Positions 1 to 10,693 of a stretch of 64,000 nucleotides of DNA are shown piece after piece (within the stretch, counting starts at the first letter, position 1; each line of letters opens with the position of its first letter). Source of the stretch: Acidovorax sp. Its GTDB lineage: Bacteria; Pseudomonadota; Gammaproteobacteria; Burkholderiales; Burkholderiaceae_C. The notes under the pieces are model-generated. The model was not told the origin of the DNA. It did not search any database and was given only the letters and a program-made list of their open reading frames with translations. The stretch is from positions 1 through 64,000 of the forward strand of contig JAUXZO010000081.1 of NCBI GenBank assembly GCA_030692685.1, in the 5' to 3' direction. The position numbers were made by a program, and so were the translations under genes.

Positions 1-1
1 G

Positions 2-259
2 CTGGATGCAAGTGCCATGCGCAGCACTGCGGCGCCCGCACCCCGTGCGCCCATGCCCGCCCCGGCCTACACACCGCAGCGCAGCGCCGTCACCCACAAA
101 ACCGCCAGCAAGATCGGCGGCACCAAGCCCGGCCAGTCCACCAAGCGCCCGGCCAGCCTGACGGCCCCCAAGCCGGGCGCACCTGCCAAAGCGAAGGCCC
201 CAAGCCCAGCCCCGGCCAGTGCCAAAGGTGGCAACGACGAAGACTGGGAAAGCTTCTGA
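2..259 (+). CDS. Methyl-accepting chemotaxis protein, C-terminal fragment (cut by window edge)
   Basis: The frame is open from base 2 and stops at 257-259, so only the last 85 codons of a longer gene are seen. The visible part is a low-complexity Ala/Pro/Lys linker ending in DEDWESF. The next two chemoreceptors in the window have the same kind of tail (DTDWESF and DTEWESF), so this is read as the flexible arm of a third receptor. In enterobacterial receptors a terminal NWETF-like pentapeptide tethers CheR and CheB; xWESF is a plausible equivalent. The signalling domain lies upstream, outside the window. The family call rests on tail similarity and position only. Confidence 0.7.
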   Translation: MDASAMRSTAAPAPRAPMPAPAYTPQRSAVTHKTASKIGGTKPGQSTKRPASLTAPKPGAPAKAKAPSPAPASAKGGNDEDWESF

Positions 260-287
260 GCGGGGCATGCCTCAGGGACACCCCCAA

Positions 288-358
288 CCGTTCAGGCTGA
301 GCCTGTAGAAGCCAGGGCACTTGCTGAGACTGCCCTTGGACGGGCTCAAGGCGAGCGG
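288..358. repeat. Imperfect inverted repeat, TTCAGGCTGAGC type
   Basis: The left arm (288-311) contains TTCAGGCTGAGCC. The right arm (334-358) contains GGGCTCAAGGCGAGC. The two are inverted and match at about two thirds of positions. The arms recall a small palindromic element built on TTCAGGCTGAGC that I know from many beta- and gammaproteobacterial intergenic regions. It sits just past the stop of the first chemoreceptor and could act as a 3' hairpin. Only this copy was noticed in the window. Confidence 0.4.
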
Positions 359-386
359 GGTTTGTCAGAGGGATGACGATAATGAA

Positions 387-436
387 CAAAAATAGCCTCT
401 ATCGCTTATCCAGTAAGCGCTGGTAGCTATCAAAAA
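387..436 (+). repeat. Family A dispersed palindromic repeat, copy A1
   Basis: The copy reads as a pyrimidine-rich left flank (TAGCCTCTA), the core CGCTTATCCAGTAAGCG, then the right flank TGGTAGCTATCAAAA. The core is an inverted repeat of CGCTTA and TAAGCG. The same three-part structure recurs at nine other places in the window. This copy lies between the end of the first chemoreceptor gene and the terminator at 438-486. Confidence 0.8.
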
Positions 437-437
437 C

Positions 438-486
438 AAAGCACGTTGAGGGTCGAATCCTCAGCGTGCTTTGTTTTTTGTTTTTT
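438..486 (+). terminator. Rho-independent terminator
   Basis: A 14-bp stem runs from AAAGCACG...GAGG (438-451) to CCTC...CGTGCTTT (459-472) with one G-U pair and a 7-base loop. It is followed by two runs of six T (473-486). It lies 180 bases past the stop of the first chemoreceptor gene and is the natural end of that transcript. Confidence 0.85.
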
Positions 487-520
487 GAACGCAGGCTTGC
501 ACGGGGCAGCATTCCGCAGC

Positions 521-632
521 ATGGCATTTCAGACCAACATACTGGCCCTGAACGCCGGCGTCGAGGCCGCCCGAGCAGGGCCGAGGTTTCGCGGTGGTGG
601 CGGGCGAAGTGCGCAACCCGCCCAGAAAGCCT
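521..632 (+). pseudogene. Chemoreceptor signalling-domain fragment
   Basis: About 110 bases match the most conserved hairpin tip of the chemoreceptor signalling domain. The frame reads [20 protein letters not shown], then continues out of step: a few bases are missing where intact copies read [15 protein letters not shown], although the DNA still resembles that segment (GGTTTCGCGGTGGTGGCG, GAAGTGCGCAAC). There is no start, membrane segment or tail around it. It is a scrap left by recombination or deletion between neighbouring receptor genes. Confidence 0.75.
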
Positions 633-654
633 GCGGCTGTGGTGTGTGCAAGGC

Positions 655-668
655 TTGATGTGGGTCAA
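655..668. promoter_or_regulatory. FNR/Dnr-like palindrome TTGAT-GTGG-GTCAA
   Basis: The two half-sites TTGAT and GTCAA are separated by four bases. They match nine of ten positions of the FNR/Anr consensus TTGAT-N4-ATCAA, and match the Dnr variant ending in GTCAA. The site lies 216 bases before the start of the next chemoreceptor gene, with AT-rich DNA (718-765) between. A role in oxygen- or nitric-oxide-dependent expression of that receptor is inference. Confidence 0.35.
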
Positions 669-883
669 TGCACTGACTTGGTGCATAACTTATTGTGGTG
701 CAGAGTGCGGGCGGCATCTTGATTTAAATAATAAAATCATATTTATCATTAAATATGGTATATTCGATGCATCCCACAAAGCCTGCTTGGCTGTTGGTTT
801 TCCTTAACGTGGCTCTTTAGATCAAAGATGCTGTTAAGGAGCCCGCCGCAGGCTTGTGCCCACAACATGAAAGAAAACCCACC

Positions 884-2638
884 GTGAACAACCTCAAAAT
901 CGGCACCCGCCTGAGTCTTGCTTTTGGCCTGGTTCTGCTTATCACCGCGGCGATTGCCGCTCTCGGTGTGTGGCGGCTGTCCGAGCTGAAAGACGCCAGC
1001 GTGCGCATTGTTAACGTCGAAATGCAGCGCAACGCACTGGCGCAGGAATGGAAGGCGGCCATCGACCTCAACTGGGTCCGTGCATCGGCGTCGGTCAAGA
1101 GCACTGATGCGGCGCAGATCGCATCGCTTACCGCCGACATGGCTGTGACATCGCAGCGTGCCAGCGAGGTACAAAAGAAGCTGGAAGCGCTGGTTGACGA
1201 CGCGACCGAAAAGCAGCTGCTCGAGCGTGTAGCCGTGACCCGGTCCGCCTATGTGGGCGCCCGGGCCAAACTGCTGGAGCGCAAAAAAGCGGGCGAAGAC
1301 GTGGCAACACTGGTGGACAGCGACCTCAAGCCGCTGGCAACTGTCTACCTGCAGTCGCTGGCCGACGTGGCCGACAACACGCGCAAGCAGCTGGAGACGT
1401 TTGAAGAACACGTGATCACCACCGCAGGGACGAGCCAGCTGGCCTTGGCCATTGGTGCCGTGGTGTCGTTGGTGTTGGGTGCCGTGCTGGCGCTGTGGAC
1501 CACGCGCTCCATCGTGCGCCCTGTGCAGCGCGCGGTAGAGGCTGCCGACGAAATCAGCCATGGCAATCTGGCCGTGGACATTCGCCACGATGGCAACGAT
1601 GAAGTGGCGCAGTTGCTGCGTTCGCTGAGCGAGATGCAGCAAAACCTGGCGCGCATCGTGGGCCAGGTGCGGTCGGGATCGGAAAGCGTCTCCACGGCCT
1701 CGTCGGAAATTGCGCAGGGCAACAACGACCTGAGTGCCCGCACCGAGCAGCAGGCAAGCGCATTGCAGGAAACCGCTGCGTCGATGGAGCAACTGAACTC
1801 TACCGTGCGCCAGAACGCCGAGAACGCCAGTCAAGCCAACCAGCTGGCCGTGAGTGCATCGACCGTGGCTGTGCGCGGTGGTGACGTGGTGAGCCAGGTG
1901 GTCAGCACCATGAAGGGCATCCACGACAGCAGCAGCAAGATCGCTGACATCATTGGTGTGATTGATGGCATTGCGTTCCAGACCAACATCCTGGCACTGA
2001 ACGCCGCTGTGGAGGCCGCCCGCGCCGGCGAGCAGGGCCGTGGTTTTGCGGTGGTGGCATCAGAAGTGCGCAGCTTGGCAGGTCGATCGGCTGACGCCGC
2101 CAAGCAGATCAAAACCCTCATCAACGACAGCGTGGAGCGCGTAGGCACGGGCACCGCCCTGGTCGATAAGGCCGGTGCAACGATGGCCGAGGTGGTGGGT
2201 GCCATCAAACGCGTGACGGATCTGATGGGTGAAATCAGTGCCGCCAGCACTGAGCAAAGTCAGGGCGTTGCCCAGGTGGGTGAGGCCGTGACGCAGATGG
2301 ACCAGGTCACGCAGCAAAACGCCGCACTGGTTGAAGAAATGGCCGCTGCAGCCAGCAGCCTGAATAACCAGGCGCAGGACTTGGTGAGTACGGTGGCGTT
2401 CTTCAAGCTGTCGGCAGGGCAAGCAATGGCGGTGGCTCCAAGTGCATTGCCGACGATGACCGCTCCCAGCGCCAGTCGCCCGTCTGCTCCGCAAGTAGGG
2501 GCAGCCCGGTTTGCCCCTGTGTCTAAACCCAAGGCTTTGCCAAAGAAGGTGACCGCTGCGAAGCCCGTTGCCACGCCCGCCAAGGGTACTGTTGTCCGCG
2601 CCGGGCAAGGCAACGACACCGATTGGGAGAGTTTTTAA
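884..2638 (+). CDS. Methyl-accepting chemotaxis protein
   Basis: A 584-residue transmembrane chemoreceptor. It has a membrane segment near residues 10-30, a periplasmic four-helix-bundle-like sensor region to about 180, a second membrane segment around 185-205, a HAMP domain, and a cytoplasmic coiled-coil signalling domain with the signature [20 protein letters not shown]. It then has an Ala/Pro linker and the terminal tail DTDWESF, a likely CheR/CheB tether. The signalling tip binds CheA and CheW. Start: GTG 884 gives VNNLKIGTRLSLAF, matching the start of the next receptor ([16 protein letters not shown]). A TTG at 854 in the same frame has a better AGGAG upstream and remains possible. The ligand is unknown. 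The signalling domain is almost identical to that of the next gene, suggesting duplication. Confidence 0.9.
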   Translation: MNNLKIGTRLSLAFGLVLLITAAIAALGVWRLSELKDASVRIVNVEMQRNALAQEWKAAIDLNWVRASASVKSTDAAQIASLTADMAVTSQRASEVQKKLEALVDDATEKQLLERVAVTRSAYVGARAKLLERKKAGEDVATLVDSDLKPLATVYLQSLADVADNTRKQLETFEEHVITTAGTSQLALAIGAVVSLVLGAVLALWTTRSIVRPVQRAVEAADEISHGNLAVDIRHDGNDEVAQLLRSLSEMQQNLARIVGQVRSGSESVSTASSEIAQGNNDLSARTEQQASALQETAASMEQLNSTVRQNAENASQANQLAVSASTVAVRGGDVVSQVVSTMKGIHDSSSKIADIIGVIDGIAFQTNILALNAAVEAARAGEQGRGFAVVASEVRSLAGRSADAAKQIKTLINDSVERVGTGTALVDKAGATMAEVVGAIKRVTDLMGEISAASTEQSQGVAQVGEAVTQMDQVTQQNAALVEEMAAAASSLNNQAQDLVSTVAFFKLSAGQAMAVAPSALPTMTAPSASRPSAPQVGAARFAPVSKPKALPKKVTAAKPVATPAKGTVVRAGQGNDTDWESF

Positions 2639-3063
2639 GCCGCCACCGCCGGGTTTGCCTGCTGCCGCTTGGGGTTGCGCAAGGGCGCGTTGGTAGGGTG
2701 GGTAGCAAGTTGGGTGTGGCACCGCGCAGGTCCACCCAGTTGGCGCTTGGCGGTCTCCAGCACACCATCGCGCGGGCCCAGGTTCAGGCCCTGGCCCCAG
2801 CCCGGCGGGTGGTAGTTGCGCGAATCCAGGTAGGCGCAGCGGGATGGTGGTGCCGTCCCCCGCTGTGGGCCCCGGGAACACGATTACCGTATGGCCATCG
2901 CCCAGCGGCGCGCGCTGGAGCACAGGCCATGTGGGCAGCACGGCTCCGAACTCCCATGGCTCCCGCAGCTCCAGCGCCAGCAGCACGGCCACGCACCGTA
3001 ACAGTCTTTGCGAGTGTTTCCACGCACCGTTTTGGACCAGCCTCTCCAGGGAGCTGCAGGGCG
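2638..3063 (-). pseudogene. Frameshifted, truncated alpha/beta-hydrolase-like gene
   Basis: On the minus strand one frame reads LLALELREPWEF, then LGDGHTVIVFPG and AGDGTTIPLR (down to about 2850). The sense then continues one base out of frame as AYLDSRNYHPPGWGQGLNLG and PRDGVLETAKRQLGG before a stop near 2638. Together these resemble the N-terminal half of a proteobacterial lipase-like hydrolase with a DGHPVLVLPG oxyanion segment followed by GWGQGLNLGP. The nucleophile elbow (G-x-S-x-G) and the C-terminal half are missing. The gene is therefore broken by a frameshift near 2847 and cut short against the end of the chemoreceptor gene. The family assignment is from memory of the motif pattern. 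Confidence 0.45.
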
Positions 3064-3529
3064 GGCCGGCCATGGCCGGCCGGCTCTCCCAGTCGGTTTG
3101 CAGACGGACGCGCCGAACAACCGGGTTTGTAAGTGCGAATCCAGCAACGACTGCCTGGCTGCGGTCCACTTTCGGATGGATCTTTCAAGTCCTACCGCAC
3201 GCCCCGAGTTGCCCTGTTTTCCGTGCTCCCACCCGGCGCCCTGATCAGCCATGTCCGAAGCCTCGCGACGATAGGCCGAAGTGGAAAGCCCCATCCACCT
3301 CGACACACTTGCATCGAAAGGATTAGGCACAAATCCTACTTTTTTCGACCCATCACCTCAAAGACACTTTCGCAACGCCGCAATGCCGGACATCCGCATG
3401 TGTGCCATACGGTTCACACATGCCAAAAAATTTTCAGGTGTTAGAAATTTCATTCAGCAAATGATTCATACGATAAAAATATTAATTTCTTCATCGATTT
3501 TGGTTGCGATTTCTTGACAGGCACCTTTC
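3064..3529. other. Non-coding stretch before the third chemoreceptor
   Basis: No convincing gene is seen. The left part is GC-rich and carries the short palindrome GGCCGGCCATGGCCGGCC near 3062-3080. The right part (about 3290-3529) is markedly AT-rich compared with its surroundings, as expected of a promoter region for the receptor gene at 3530. No clear sigma-28 flagellar promoter could be identified by eye. Confidence 0.5.
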
Positions 3530-5386
3530 ATGTACATCAACGATTTGAATATCGGAACCCGTCTGGGCATCGCATTCGCCGCCGTGTTGCTCATTACGGC
3601 CGCCATTGCCGGGGTCGGGGTGTCCCGGTTGGACACGATCAAAGCGGCGAACGAAAAGATCGCTGGCGTTTACCTTGACCGCAGCACCCATGCGGAGAAT
3701 TGGCATGAGGCGATCATGCTCAACTGGGTACGGGCATCAGCTTCCCTCAAGACCAGCGACGCGGCCTATATCGCCGCACTGGAGGCGGATATGGCGGTGA
3801 CCTCTCAGCTGGCCACCGAACTGCAAAAGAAACTCGAAGCGCTAGCGGAATCGGACGGGGAAAAGGCGCTGTTGGCAGAAGCGGAAAAAGCGCGCGCTGT
3901 GTATGTGGCTGCCCGGGCCAAGCTTTTGGAACGCAAAAAGACCGGTGAAGAAGTCTTCGCCCTGGTTGACATCGAACTGCGCCCGCTGGCGGACCAATAC
4001 GTGGCTTCCTTGGCCAAAGTAGAGGAACACAGTCACCAGAGCCTGGTCGATTTCAAGTCCGACACCATCCGTGCGGCAGGCACGAGCCAGTGGGTGCTAG
4101 GCATCGGGGCGTTGGTATCGCTGGTGCTGGGCGCCGTGCTGGCGGCATGGACGACGCGCTCGCTGGTGAGACCTCTCTCGCAGGCGGCCTTTGTCGCGGA
4201 CGAGATCGCCCGGGGAAACCTGGCCGTCACCATCCAGCCCCAGGGGCGAGATGAGGTCGCCCGCTTGCTGCACGCATTGCTGGAGATGCAACGCACCCTG
4301 GCACGCATCGTGGGCGAGGTACGTTCCGGCTCGGAAAGCGTGGCCACTGCTGCCACTGAAATCTCGCAAGGTAACCACGATTTGAGCGCCCGCACTGAGC
4401 AGCAGGCCAGCGCCTTGCAGGAAACGGCTGCCTCCATGGAGCAGCTCAGCACCACGGTACGCCGCAATGCCGACAACGCGCGGATGGCCAATCAGCTTGC
4501 CGTGAGCGCATCGACCGTGGCTGAGCAGGGCGGTGCAGTGGTGGGGCAGGTGGTGTCCACCATGAAGGGCATCCAGGACAGTAGCGGCAAGATTGCCGAC
4601 ATCATTGGCGTGATCGATGGCATTGCTTTCCAGACCAACATACTGGCACTGAACGCAGCCGTGGAAGCTGCACGCGCGGGAGAGCAGGGCCGTGGGTTTG
4701 CGGTAGTGGCAAGCGAGGTGCGCAACTTGGCCGGGCGGTCTGCCGAGGCCGCCAAGCAGATCAAAGCCCTCATCAGCGACAGCGTGCAGCGCGTAGGTGC
4801 CGGCAGCGCTCTAGTGGATCAGGCCGGTGCAACCATGGTTGAGGTTGTCGGCTCCATCAAGCGCGTCACTGACCTCATGGGTGAAATCAGTGTCGCCAGT
4901 GGCGAGCAAAGTAAGGGTGTGGCGCAGGTGGGCCAGGCTGTCACACAGATGGACCAGGCCACCCAGCAAAATGCCGCGCTGGTCGAGGAAATGGCCGCAG
5001 CTGCCAGCAGCTTGAGCCACCAGGCGCAAGAACTTGTCGGATCGGTTTCGTTCTTCCGGCTAGCTGTTGGTGGTGGTGGTGGCGAACTGTCTCCCGCAAG
5101 CTGGTCGGCCGCGGCCCAATCTCTTCAGGGCAGTGCCCTCCACCCCCATTTCGCAGCGGCTGGCATTGCTGGCGCAGGGCACGGGGCGGGCTCTTTCACC
5201 TCAGCCAAGTTTGAGCAACCCCTCGCATGGAAGTCGCGGCCTTCCATGGCCTTGGCTGCGTCTGCACATAGCGCCACCACGCGCCGTGCTGCCCCCGCGA
5301 CCCACGGCGCGCCAAGGGGCCAAGCCAAAGCAACGCTCACGGCACCCGCCACCGCAGACACCGACACCGAGTGGGAATCTTTCTGA
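3530..5386 (+). CDS. Methyl-accepting chemotaxis protein
   Basis: A 618-residue receptor with the same architecture as its neighbour at 884: N-terminal membrane anchor (residues 12-32), periplasmic sensor, second membrane helix near 190-210, HAMP, and a signalling domain containing [21 protein letters not shown] longer Gly/Ala/Pro-rich linker with a glycine run ends in DTEWESF. The periplasmic halves of the two receptors are also clearly related (both share LNWVRASAS and MAVTSQ), so they are paralogues from a local duplication. ATG at 3530 follows a weak ribosome site. The ligand cannot be deduced. Confidence 0.92.
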   Translation: MYINDLNIGTRLGIAFAAVLLITAAIAGVGVSRLDTIKAANEKIAGVYLDRSTHAENWHEAIMLNWVRASASLKTSDAAYIAALEADMAVTSQLATELQKKLEALAESDGEKALLAEAEKARAVYVAARAKLLERKKTGEEVFALVDIELRPLADQYVASLAKVEEHSHQSLVDFKSDTIRAAGTSQWVLGIGALVSLVLGAVLAAWTTRSLVRPLSQAAFVADEIARGNLAVTIQPQGRDEVARLLHALLEMQRTLARIVGEVRSGSESVATAATEISQGNHDLSARTEQQASALQETAASMEQLSTTVRRNADNARMANQLAVSASTVAEQGGAVVGQVVSTMKGIQDSSGKIADIIGVIDGIAFQTNILALNAAVEAARAGEQGRGFAVVASEVRNLAGRSAEAAKQIKALISDSVQRVGAGSALVDQAGATMVEVVGSIKRVTDLMGEISVASGEQSKGVAQVGQAVTQMDQATQQNAALVEEMAAAASSLSHQAQELVGSVSFFRLAVGGGGGELSPASWSAAAQSLQGSALHPHFAAAGIAGAGHGAGSFTSAKFEQPLAWKSRPSMALAASAHSATTRRAAPATHGAPRGQAKATLTAPATADTDTEWESF

Positions 5387-5440
5387 TCAGCTGAATCGGC
5401 TGCTGGCAAGCGCGTAACGATACACGGCAGTCCGTGCGCG

Positions 5441-6799
5441 TCAAGGCCCTTGACGAAACGGCAGTCGTTCATTGAGCGATTCCAGATAGGCGGTCACGCC
5501 CGAACCCTCGCGCTGCAAAAACCGCTCCACGGCTTCGGCAAATGCCGGGTGGGCCAGCCAGTGTGCGCTGGTGGCCTGCACCGGCAGCAGGGCGCGGGCC
5601 ATTTTGTGCTCGCCCTGGGCGCCGCCTTCAAAGCGCTGCACGCCATGCTCGATGCACCACTGCAGGGGTTGGTAGTAGCAGGCCTCAAAGTGCAGACAGT
5701 CCACACGCTCCAGCGCTCCCCAATAGCGACCATAGGCCACAAAATTTTGGTCTTTTTGGCCGCTAGCGCTTGATGGTAAAGCGCTAATAGCTATCAAACT
5801 GCTAGCTATGGGCTGGCCATCGCGCTCGCCCACAAACAGCAGCCAGGCTTCGGGCATGTGCGCCGCCATGCGGGCGAAGAAGTCCCGCGTCAGATAGGGC
5901 GGGTTGCCGTGTTCGAGGTAGGTGCGTTCGTAGCAGCGGTAGAAAAAATCCCAGTCGGCCGCGCTGATGTCCGCCCCGCGCGACCAGCGGAACGTGACCC
6001 CGGCATCCGCCACACGGCGGCGCTCTTGGCGGATCTTTTTGCGCTTGTCCTGGGCGAGGCTGGCGAGGAAGTGGTCGAAGTCTTTGAAGGGTTGGCCCAG
6101 GCCGCCGCCGACGGGCGAGGACTCCTCGGGGAGCTGTGCGGCAGACGACGCGGCCAGCGTGGGGGCTTCGTTCTCGCCGCCGCCGGGCCGCCCCAAGGCG
6201 GTGAGGGCCCCCTCGGGGGGCAGCGAACCACGCGCAGCGGGGAGCGTGGGGGCCACATTCTTCCAGTGAAATTGCACGGTGTGCCGCAGCATCAAGTCTT
6301 GTTGCGCGCTTGTCAGCACGTCGTCGTCGCTGGCAAACAAGATGTGCACGGACGACACGTTCTCATCCTCGCACCACTGGCACACCGCCTGCACCAGCAA
6401 CGCGCGCGCAGCTTCGTCGCGCGCCATCAGGCGGGTGCCCGGCACGGGGGTGAAGGGCACGGCAATGACAGCCTTGGGATAGTAGGGCACACCGTGTTGT
6501 TCGTACGCGCTGGCCCAGGCCCAGTCGAACACGTACTCGCCGTACGAATGGTTCTTGAGGTACAGCGGGCAGGCTGCGATCAGTACCGCATCCTGATCCT
6601 GGCCGTCCCACAGCGTCATGAACCGGGGCGCCCAGCCGGTGCGCGGGGTGGCGCTGTCGCTCTCCTCCAGCGCTGCCAGGTATTCGTGGCGCATGAACGG
6701 CGTAGGGTGGCTTTGTGCCGCCAGCAGGGCGTTCCAGGCGGTGGCATCCACATCCAGCGCACTGCCAATGACGCGGGCGATAATGGCAGCTTCAGCCAT
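5441..6799 (-). CDS. COG3146-type acyltransferase-like protein with repeat-encoded insertions
   Basis: A 452-residue protein of the COG3146 family (FemAB/GNAT-like, often labelled peptidoglycan biosynthesis or N-acetyltransferase; the reaction is not established). Conserved stretches seen are HEYLAALEESD, YGEYVFDWAWA, KRKKIRQERRRV and VAYGRYWGALE. Two segments look foreign: residues about 182-207 (family B repeat, 6178-6254, rich in Pro/Gly/Ala) and about 333-350 (family A repeat, 5749-5800, reading SLIAISALPSSASGQKD). Both keep the frame and fall where loops would be expected. ATG 6799 is chosen over an upstream TTG at 6823. It is divergent from nadE. Confidence 0.8.
   Translation of the reverse strand: MAEAAIIARVIGSALDVDATAWNALLAAQSHPTPFMRHEYLAALEESDSATPRTGWAPRFMTLWDGQDQDAVLIAACPLYLKNHSYGEYVFDWAWASAYEQHGVPYYPKAVIAVPFTPVPGTRLMARDEAARALLVQAVCQWCEDENVSSVHILFASDDDVLTSAQQDLMLRHTVQFHWKNVAPTLPAARGSLPPEGALTALGRPGGGENEAPTLAASSAAQLPEESSPVGGGLGQPFKDFDHFLASLAQDKRKKIRQERRRVADAGVTFRWSRGADISAADWDFFYRCYERTYLEHGNPPYLTRDFFARMAAHMPEAWLLFVGERDGQPIASSLIAISALPSSASGQKDQNFVAYGRYWGALERVDCLHFEACYYQPLQWCIEHGVQRFEGGAQGEHKMARALLPVQATSAHWLAHPAFAEAVERFLQREGSGVTAYLESLNERLPFRQGP
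5749..5800 (+). repeat. Family A repeat, copy A2, inside a coding sequence
   Basis: The copy carries TCTTTTTGGCCGCTAGCGCT, a short spacer, then AAAGCGCTAATAGCTATCAA. It lies antisense to, and in frame within, the COG3146 gene. It adds about 17 residues just before the conserved YGRYWG motif. Confidence 0.85.
6178..6254. repeat. Family B repeat, intragenic copy B1
   Basis: GC-rich element containing GGCCGCCCCAAGGCGG, GGCCCCCTCGGGGGGCAGCG and GGGGAGCGTGGGGG. It matches the element at 29750-29832 inside purL at most positions in the same order. Here it is translated antisense into a Pro/Gly-rich loop of the COG3146 protein. Confidence 0.8.
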
Positions 6800-6879
6800 G
6801 CACGCCCCGGTTTTGCTTTGCAAGACGCGGGCCCATATTGGCGGTATTCAACCTGGCCGCAGGGGCCGATTCCAGTTCC

Positions 6880-8932
<2,053 letters not shown>

Positions 8933-9056
8933 GGTGACCCCCTGAGGCGCTGCGCGTCTTCAGCCCAGGGGGACGACGCCCTTGCTGCGGGGCGGCCCTT
9001 GCTCGGTGTCTCTCGCTCGGGCCGCGCCGGTTTCGGACTACGTGGGCGACGCGTCG
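8933..9056. repeat. Family B repeat, intergenic copy B3
   Basis: The sequence starts CCCCCTGAGGCGCTGCG and continues with CAGGGGGACGACGCCC, GGGGCGGCCCTTGCTCGG and TCGGGCCGCGCC. It fills the convergent junction between glnB and the LOG gene. The complementary CCCCCTG/CAGGGGG arms could form a hairpin and serve as a bidirectional transcript end. Confidence 0.75.
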
Positions 9057-9650
9057 TTAAATGACAGAACGCAATGGGACCGGTGCTTGATCTGGCCCCG
9101 CGTCTTGCACCAGCGTGCGTAGCAGCGCCTCAGCATCGGTAGATGCGTGCAGCAAGCCCATCTGCCATTCGCCCATGAAACCGCTTGCCACGCTGGTCTG
9201 CAAAAAGCCCAGTAGGCCGTCGTAGTAGCCTGCGACATTGAGCAGGCCCAGGGGCTTGTCGTGGTAGCCCAGCTGGCGCCAGGTCCACACTTCAAACAGT
9301 TCTTCAAACGTGCCAACGCCACCGGGCAGGGCCACAAAGGTATCGCTGCGTTCGGCCATCATGGCTTTGCGTTCGTGCATGGTTTGCACGATGTGCAGCT
9401 CGTCGCATTGGCGGTTGGCGAGTTCTTTGTCGACCAGAGCCTGGGGAATCACGCCCACCACACGCCCGCCGGCCATGCGCGTGGCCTCGGCCACTGTGCC
9501 CATGAGGCCGCTGCGGCCGCCGCCGTAAACCAGTTGGCCTCCGTGGGCGCCAATCCATTGGCCGACCGTTTTTGCGGCCTGGGCAAAAGCGGCGTCTTCA
9601 CCGGGACGGGAGCCGCAGTACACGCACACAGAAAAAGCGGGTTCAGCCAT
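9057..9650 (-). CDS. LOG-family nucleotide phosphoribohydrolase (TIGR00730)
   Basis: A 197-residue Rossmann-like protein. The family hydrolyses nucleoside 5'-monophosphates to base and ribose 5-phosphate; in plants and some bacteria it activates cytokinins. Visible motifs are VCVYCGSRPG at the N terminus, VYGGGRSGLMG, and the catalytic PGGVGTFEE preceded by MHERKAMM. The ATG at 9650 (MAEPAFSVCVYCG) overlaps the stop of dgkA by eight bases, so translation is probably coupled. The bacterial substrate (AMP or another monophosphate) is not deducible. Confidence 0.88.
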   Translation of the reverse strand: MAEPAFSVCVYCGSRPGEDAAFAQAAKTVGQWIGAHGGQLVYGGGRSGLMGTVAEATRMAGGRVVGVIPQALVDKELANRQCDELHIVQTMHERKAMMAERSDTFVALPGGVGTFEELFEVWTWRQLGYHDKPLGLLNVAGYYDGLLGFLQTSVASGFMGEWQMGLLHASTDAEALLRTLVQDAGPDQAPVPLRSVI

Positions 9651-10053
9651 GGGAAATCCTCTGAATAATCGCCGCTGCCCAGGTGCCCATGCACAAAAGC
9701 ATCGCCAGTAGCACCGCGGCGCTGCCCATGTCCTTGGCGCGTTTGGACAGGTCATGCCATTCGGGCCCGATGCGGTCGATGGCGGTTTCGATGCCCGTGT
9801 TGAGCAGTTCGACAATCATCACGATCACGACGGAGCCTGCCAACAGTACGACCTCCACCCAGCTTTGCCCGAGCCACAGCGACGCGGGCAGCAGAACCAT
9901 GGCGGCGATGGCCTCTTGGCGAAAGGCTTTCTCGTTCCACCCTGCGCGCAGGCCTTCCACAGAATAGCCAGCCGCGTGCCAGACGCGATTTAGCCCTGTG
10001 CGGGTCTTTTGGGGGTTGACGGGTGAGGTGGGTTCAGACGGTGATGAGGACAT
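9643..10053 (-). CDS. dgkA: Diacylglycerol kinase
   Basis: A 136-residue integral membrane kinase that phosphorylates diacylglycerol to phosphatidate, recycling lipid left from cell-envelope synthesis. It has the family layout: an amphipathic start, EKAFRQEAIAAM, then three membrane helices (about residues 50-66, 72-90, 113-130) with the catalytic segment VELLNTGIETAIDRIGPEWH. ATG 10053 is chosen (MSSSPSEP); an upstream TTG at 10083 would add ten residues. Its 3' end overlaps the LOG gene. Confidence 0.9.
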   Translation of the reverse strand: MSSSPSEPTSPVNPQKTRTGLNRVWHAAGYSVEGLRAGWNEKAFRQEAIAAMVLLPASLWLGQSWVEVVLLAGSVVIVMIVELLNTGIETAIDRIGPEWHDLSKRAKDMGSAAVLLAMLLCMGTWAAAIIQRISHG

Positions 10054-10109
10054 GGAATCATTGTCTTGCACGCTCCGCGCCAAAACGGGCGCAGACCGCG
10101 GAGCAACGC

Positions 10110-10655
10110 CTATTTTTTGGGAAGCTCAAAGTGCACCAAGCGGGTGCCCGACAGTGCGTCGTGCCAGAACTGTCGCTCAGGATGGAATCGACTCAAAATG
10201 GCCCAGATCGCTACCCAGCCAAATGTCAGGACCAGGACTTCAACCGCCGAAACACCCAACGAATATGCGGCGAGCGGGGGAATGAACCACACCCAGCTGA
10301 GCGCATATCGCAGCAGTGCACGCGCCTGGGTGATGGGTTGTCCAGCCTTGTCCACCACGCGGATATGCCAGGTCTTTTGTGCCAAAGTCTGGCCCTTGGC
10401 CCAGAACCAGGTGAAGTAAATGCCGAAGATGACAAACAGGAAAGCTTGCAGTGCGTGGCGGTTATCCATCGCATTGCGGGTCTGGCTTAACGTGCCAAAG
10501 AGGTAGCCGGCAATAAAGACGACCCCAAACATCAACATGCCTTCGTACAGCCAGCAGGCCATGCGGCGCCACAGGTTGGGAGTCGTGCCGACGGTGAGAG
10601 GAGGGGCGCCGGGGGTATCAAGCTGCGGCGTGCGAGCGGGGGGAGAAACGGGCAT
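10110..10655 (-). CDS. RDD-family membrane protein
   Basis: A 181-residue protein with a Pro-rich cytoplasmic N terminus and an RDD domain: NLWRRMACWLYEGML, a hydrophobic segment (MFGVVFIAGYLFG), a second (AFLFVIFGIYFTWF), then GQTLAQKTWHIRVVD and a final pair of hydrophobic stretches before WHDALSGTRLV. The family is of unsettled function and in places linked to ion or small-molecule transport. It lies 38 bases past the DUF3106 gene, as the last member of the leftward sigma-factor cluster. Confidence 0.85.
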   Translation of the reverse strand: MPVSPPARTPQLDTPGAPPLTVGTTPNLWRRMACWLYEGMLMFGVVFIAGYLFGTLSQTRNAMDNRHALQAFLFVIFGIYFTWFWAKGQTLAQKTWHIRVVDKAGQPITQARALLRYALSWVWFIPPLAAYSLGVSAVEVLVLTFGWVAIWAILSRFHPERQFWHDALSGTRLVHFELPKK

Positions 10656-10693
10656 TCCGGAAAAACCGCGCAGAGCGGTGCCAGGCTAGAAAA

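Noticed and set aside
3062-3080. GGCCGGCCATGGCCGGCC palindrome
   Set aside because: A short, very GC-rich palindrome in decayed DNA; no replication, partition or recombination gene is nearby to support a function.
3290-3529. Sigma-28 flagellar promoter before the third chemoreceptor
   Set aside because: No convincing TAAA-N15-GCCGATAA match was found; the AT-rich stretch alone is not enough.
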